This document shows positions 62,957 through 64,000 of a stretch of 64,000 nucleotides of DNA, in pieces. Both the position numbers and the translations under genes were made by a program. The DNA is taken from the NCBI RefSeq assembly GCF_030812595.1, contig NZ_JAUSSZ010000001.1, forward strand, positions 1-64,000, read 5' to 3'. The DNA is from Arthrobacter bambusae (lineage in GTDB: Bacteria > Actinomycetota > Actinomycetes > Actinomycetales > Micrococcaceae). The notes beneath the pieces were generated by a model. That model was given only the letters and a program-made list of their open reading frames with translations. It had not been told where the DNA came from and ran no database searches. Within the stretch, counting starts at the first letter, position 1, and every line of letters begins with the position of its first letter.

Positions 62957-64000
62957 ATGAGCGGGGAGCAGGCTACGGCTGCAGGCCAGCGCGGGTCCGT
63001 GAGCTTGCTGGTGGACTGCGACACAGGCATCGACGACGCCGTCGCCCTTGCCTATCTGTGCAGCCAACCGCATGTGGAGCTCGTGGCCGTGAGCAGTACC
63101 CCGGGCAACGTTGCCGCGGAGCAGGTGGCACGGAACAATCTTTCCCTGCTCGAGCTGTGCGGGCGCCCGGACGTGCCCGTTGCCATCGGCGCCCGGGCGC
63201 CGCTGCGGATCCCGCTGGCCACCACCCCGGAAACCCACGGGCCCCAGGGCGTCGGCTACGCCGAGCTGCCGGAACCGCGCGGAAAGGTGCACGACGTCGA
63301 CGCCGTCGAACTCTGGGTCGAAGCGGCCCGGTCTCGGCCGGGGGAGCTGACCGCACTGTTGACGGCGCCCCTCACCAACTTCGCCCTCGCCCTGCGGGCC
63401 GAGCCGCGGCTACCGGAGCTGCTGCGCGGCGTCGTGATCATGGGTGGCAGTTATTACTACCAGGGCAACACGACGCCCACGGCCGAGTGGAACACGCACG
63501 TTGATCCGGACGCTGCAGCGGAAGTCTTTGCTGCCTTCTCCGGCCTCCCGGAGGACCGGCTGCCGGTGGTGTGCGCTTTGGAGACCACGGAACGGATTGA
63601 GCTGAGGCCTGAGCATGTTGCCGCCTTCGCTGCGGAGGCAGGGTGCACCGAGCCTGAACTGGTCTTGCCGGACCAGCCGGAAGGGCGGCGCAGCACGGCA
63701 TCGAACGAACTCGTGCGGCACATCAGCGACATGCTGCGCTTCTACTTCGAGTTCCACCGTCGCTACGAGCAGGGGTACGTGGCCCATATCCACGATTACT
63801 TTGCTGCGTCCGTCGCCGCCGGGACGGCGCGCTACAGGGCCCGTACGGCAACAGTGCACGTGGAAACCGCGGCGCCCAGGCTGATCGGAACCACTGTGGC
63901 GGACTTCAGGGGACTGTGGGATGAGCCGCCCAACGCCCGCATTGTCTCTGAGAACCACCCACAGGAGGCTTTCGTTGAGTTGGTGCGCTCGTTGGGCGGC
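62957..64000 (+). CDS. Nucleoside hydrolase (inosine-uridine preferring type), 3' end outside the window
   Basis: 348 codons are visible and the frame is still open at the window end. The protein hydrolyses the N-glycosidic bond of nucleosides. The Ca2+-binding signature is DCDTGIDDAVAL (Asp20, Asp22, Asp26, Asp27), and later motifs are VSSTPGNVAAEQVARN, GGSYYYQGNTTPTAEWNTHVDPDAA and YVAHIHDYFAAS. The ATG at 62957 has AAGGAG upstream. It follows the aldo/keto reductase after 10 nt. Substrate preference cannot be told from sequence. Confidence 0.9.
   Translation, partial: MSGEQATAAGQRGSVSLLVDCDTGIDDAVALAYLCSQPHVELVAVSSTPGNVAAEQVARNNLSLLELCGRPDVPVAIGARAPLRIPLATTPETHGPQGVGYAELPEPRGKVHDVDAVELWVEAARSRPGELTALLTAPLTNFALALRAEPRLPELLRGVVIMGGSYYYQGNTTPTAEWNTHVDPDAAAEVFAAFSGLPEDRLPVVCALETTERIELRPEHVAAFAAEAGCTEPELVLPDQPEGRRSTASNELVRHISDMLRFYFEFHRRYEQGYVAHIHDYFAASVAAGTARYRARTATVHVETAAPRLIGTTVADFRGLWDEPPNARIVSENHPQEAFVELVRSLGG

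Noticed and set aside
1..64000. CRISPR arrays, transposons, prophage genes, tRNA or rRNA genes
   Set aside because: I looked for regularly spaced repeats, transposase-like frames, terminal inverted repeats and RNA gene signatures and saw none I could support.

Overview
This is a core-chromosome segment of a high-GC Gram-positive actinobacterium, most likely Arthrobacter or a close relative (Micrococcaceae). The basis is high GC with many GTG/TTG starts, a SepH division protein, a fused CydDC, an N-terminal-GNAT acyl-CoA synthetase, and gene blocks I recognise from actinobacteria (pepA-lpdA-sucB-TIGR01777-lipB-lipA, and DUF4193-DUF3093-dut-DUF3710-OB fold-DUF3159-ceoBC-APC permease-RNA methyltransferase). 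I saw no tRNA, rRNA, CRISPR array, transposase or prophage gene. About 55 protein genes fill the window, and the first and last run off its ends.

Layout. 1-13.2 kb: a mostly minus-strand lipoate/2-oxoacid dehydrogenase block (pepA, lpdA, sucB, a TIGR01777 epimerase, lipB, lipA), interleaved with a plus-strand membrane protein kinase, a tricorn-type protease, an OsmC protein and a small four-helix membrane protein. 13.5-18.9 kb: a PAC2 protein, an MFS transporter, a DUF4192 protein and the primary sigma factor. 19-22.4 kb: a MocR-type regulator divergent from an EamA exporter and a PaiB-like protein, then a small zinc-ribbon-like protein. 22.6-24.7 kb: a type IIA topoisomerase B subunit; its partner A subunit is at 34.9-37.4 kb. 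24.8-32.7 kb: a BlaI repressor and M56 membrane protease divergent from cydA-cydB-cydDC (cytochrome bd). 32.8-34.9 kb: nitronate monooxygenase-like, DinB-like and glyoxalase-like genes. 37.5-42.9 kb: a GNAT/acyl-CoA synthetase fusion, then a DUF5998-phosphatase-thymidine kinase operon. 43-52.9 kb: sepH, DUF4193, DUF3093, dut, DUF3710, OB fold, DUF3159, two TrkA-like proteins, an APC permease and a TrmA-family methyltransferase. 53-64 kb: aconitase, a secreted RCC1-repeat protein, dxs, an unknown protein, a helix-hairpin-helix peptide, an aldo/keto reductase and a nucleoside hydrolase cut by the window end.

The most notable signal is a candidate BlaI regulon. Three near-identical 17-bp palindromes (TTCTAC-n5-GTAGAA type) lie between blaI and cydA, two of them straddling the likely cydA promoter. 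A fourth, slightly degenerate copy sits at the promoter of the small membrane protein gene at 7706-8077. The M56 protease has no penicillin-binding sensor domain. Together these suggest that a BlaI/BlaR-like pair controls a respiratory oxidase here rather than a beta-lactamase. A second pattern is that about ten genes have a TANNNT-like -10 box 5-8 nt before the start codon and no Shine-Dalgarno sequence, which predicts leaderless transcripts.
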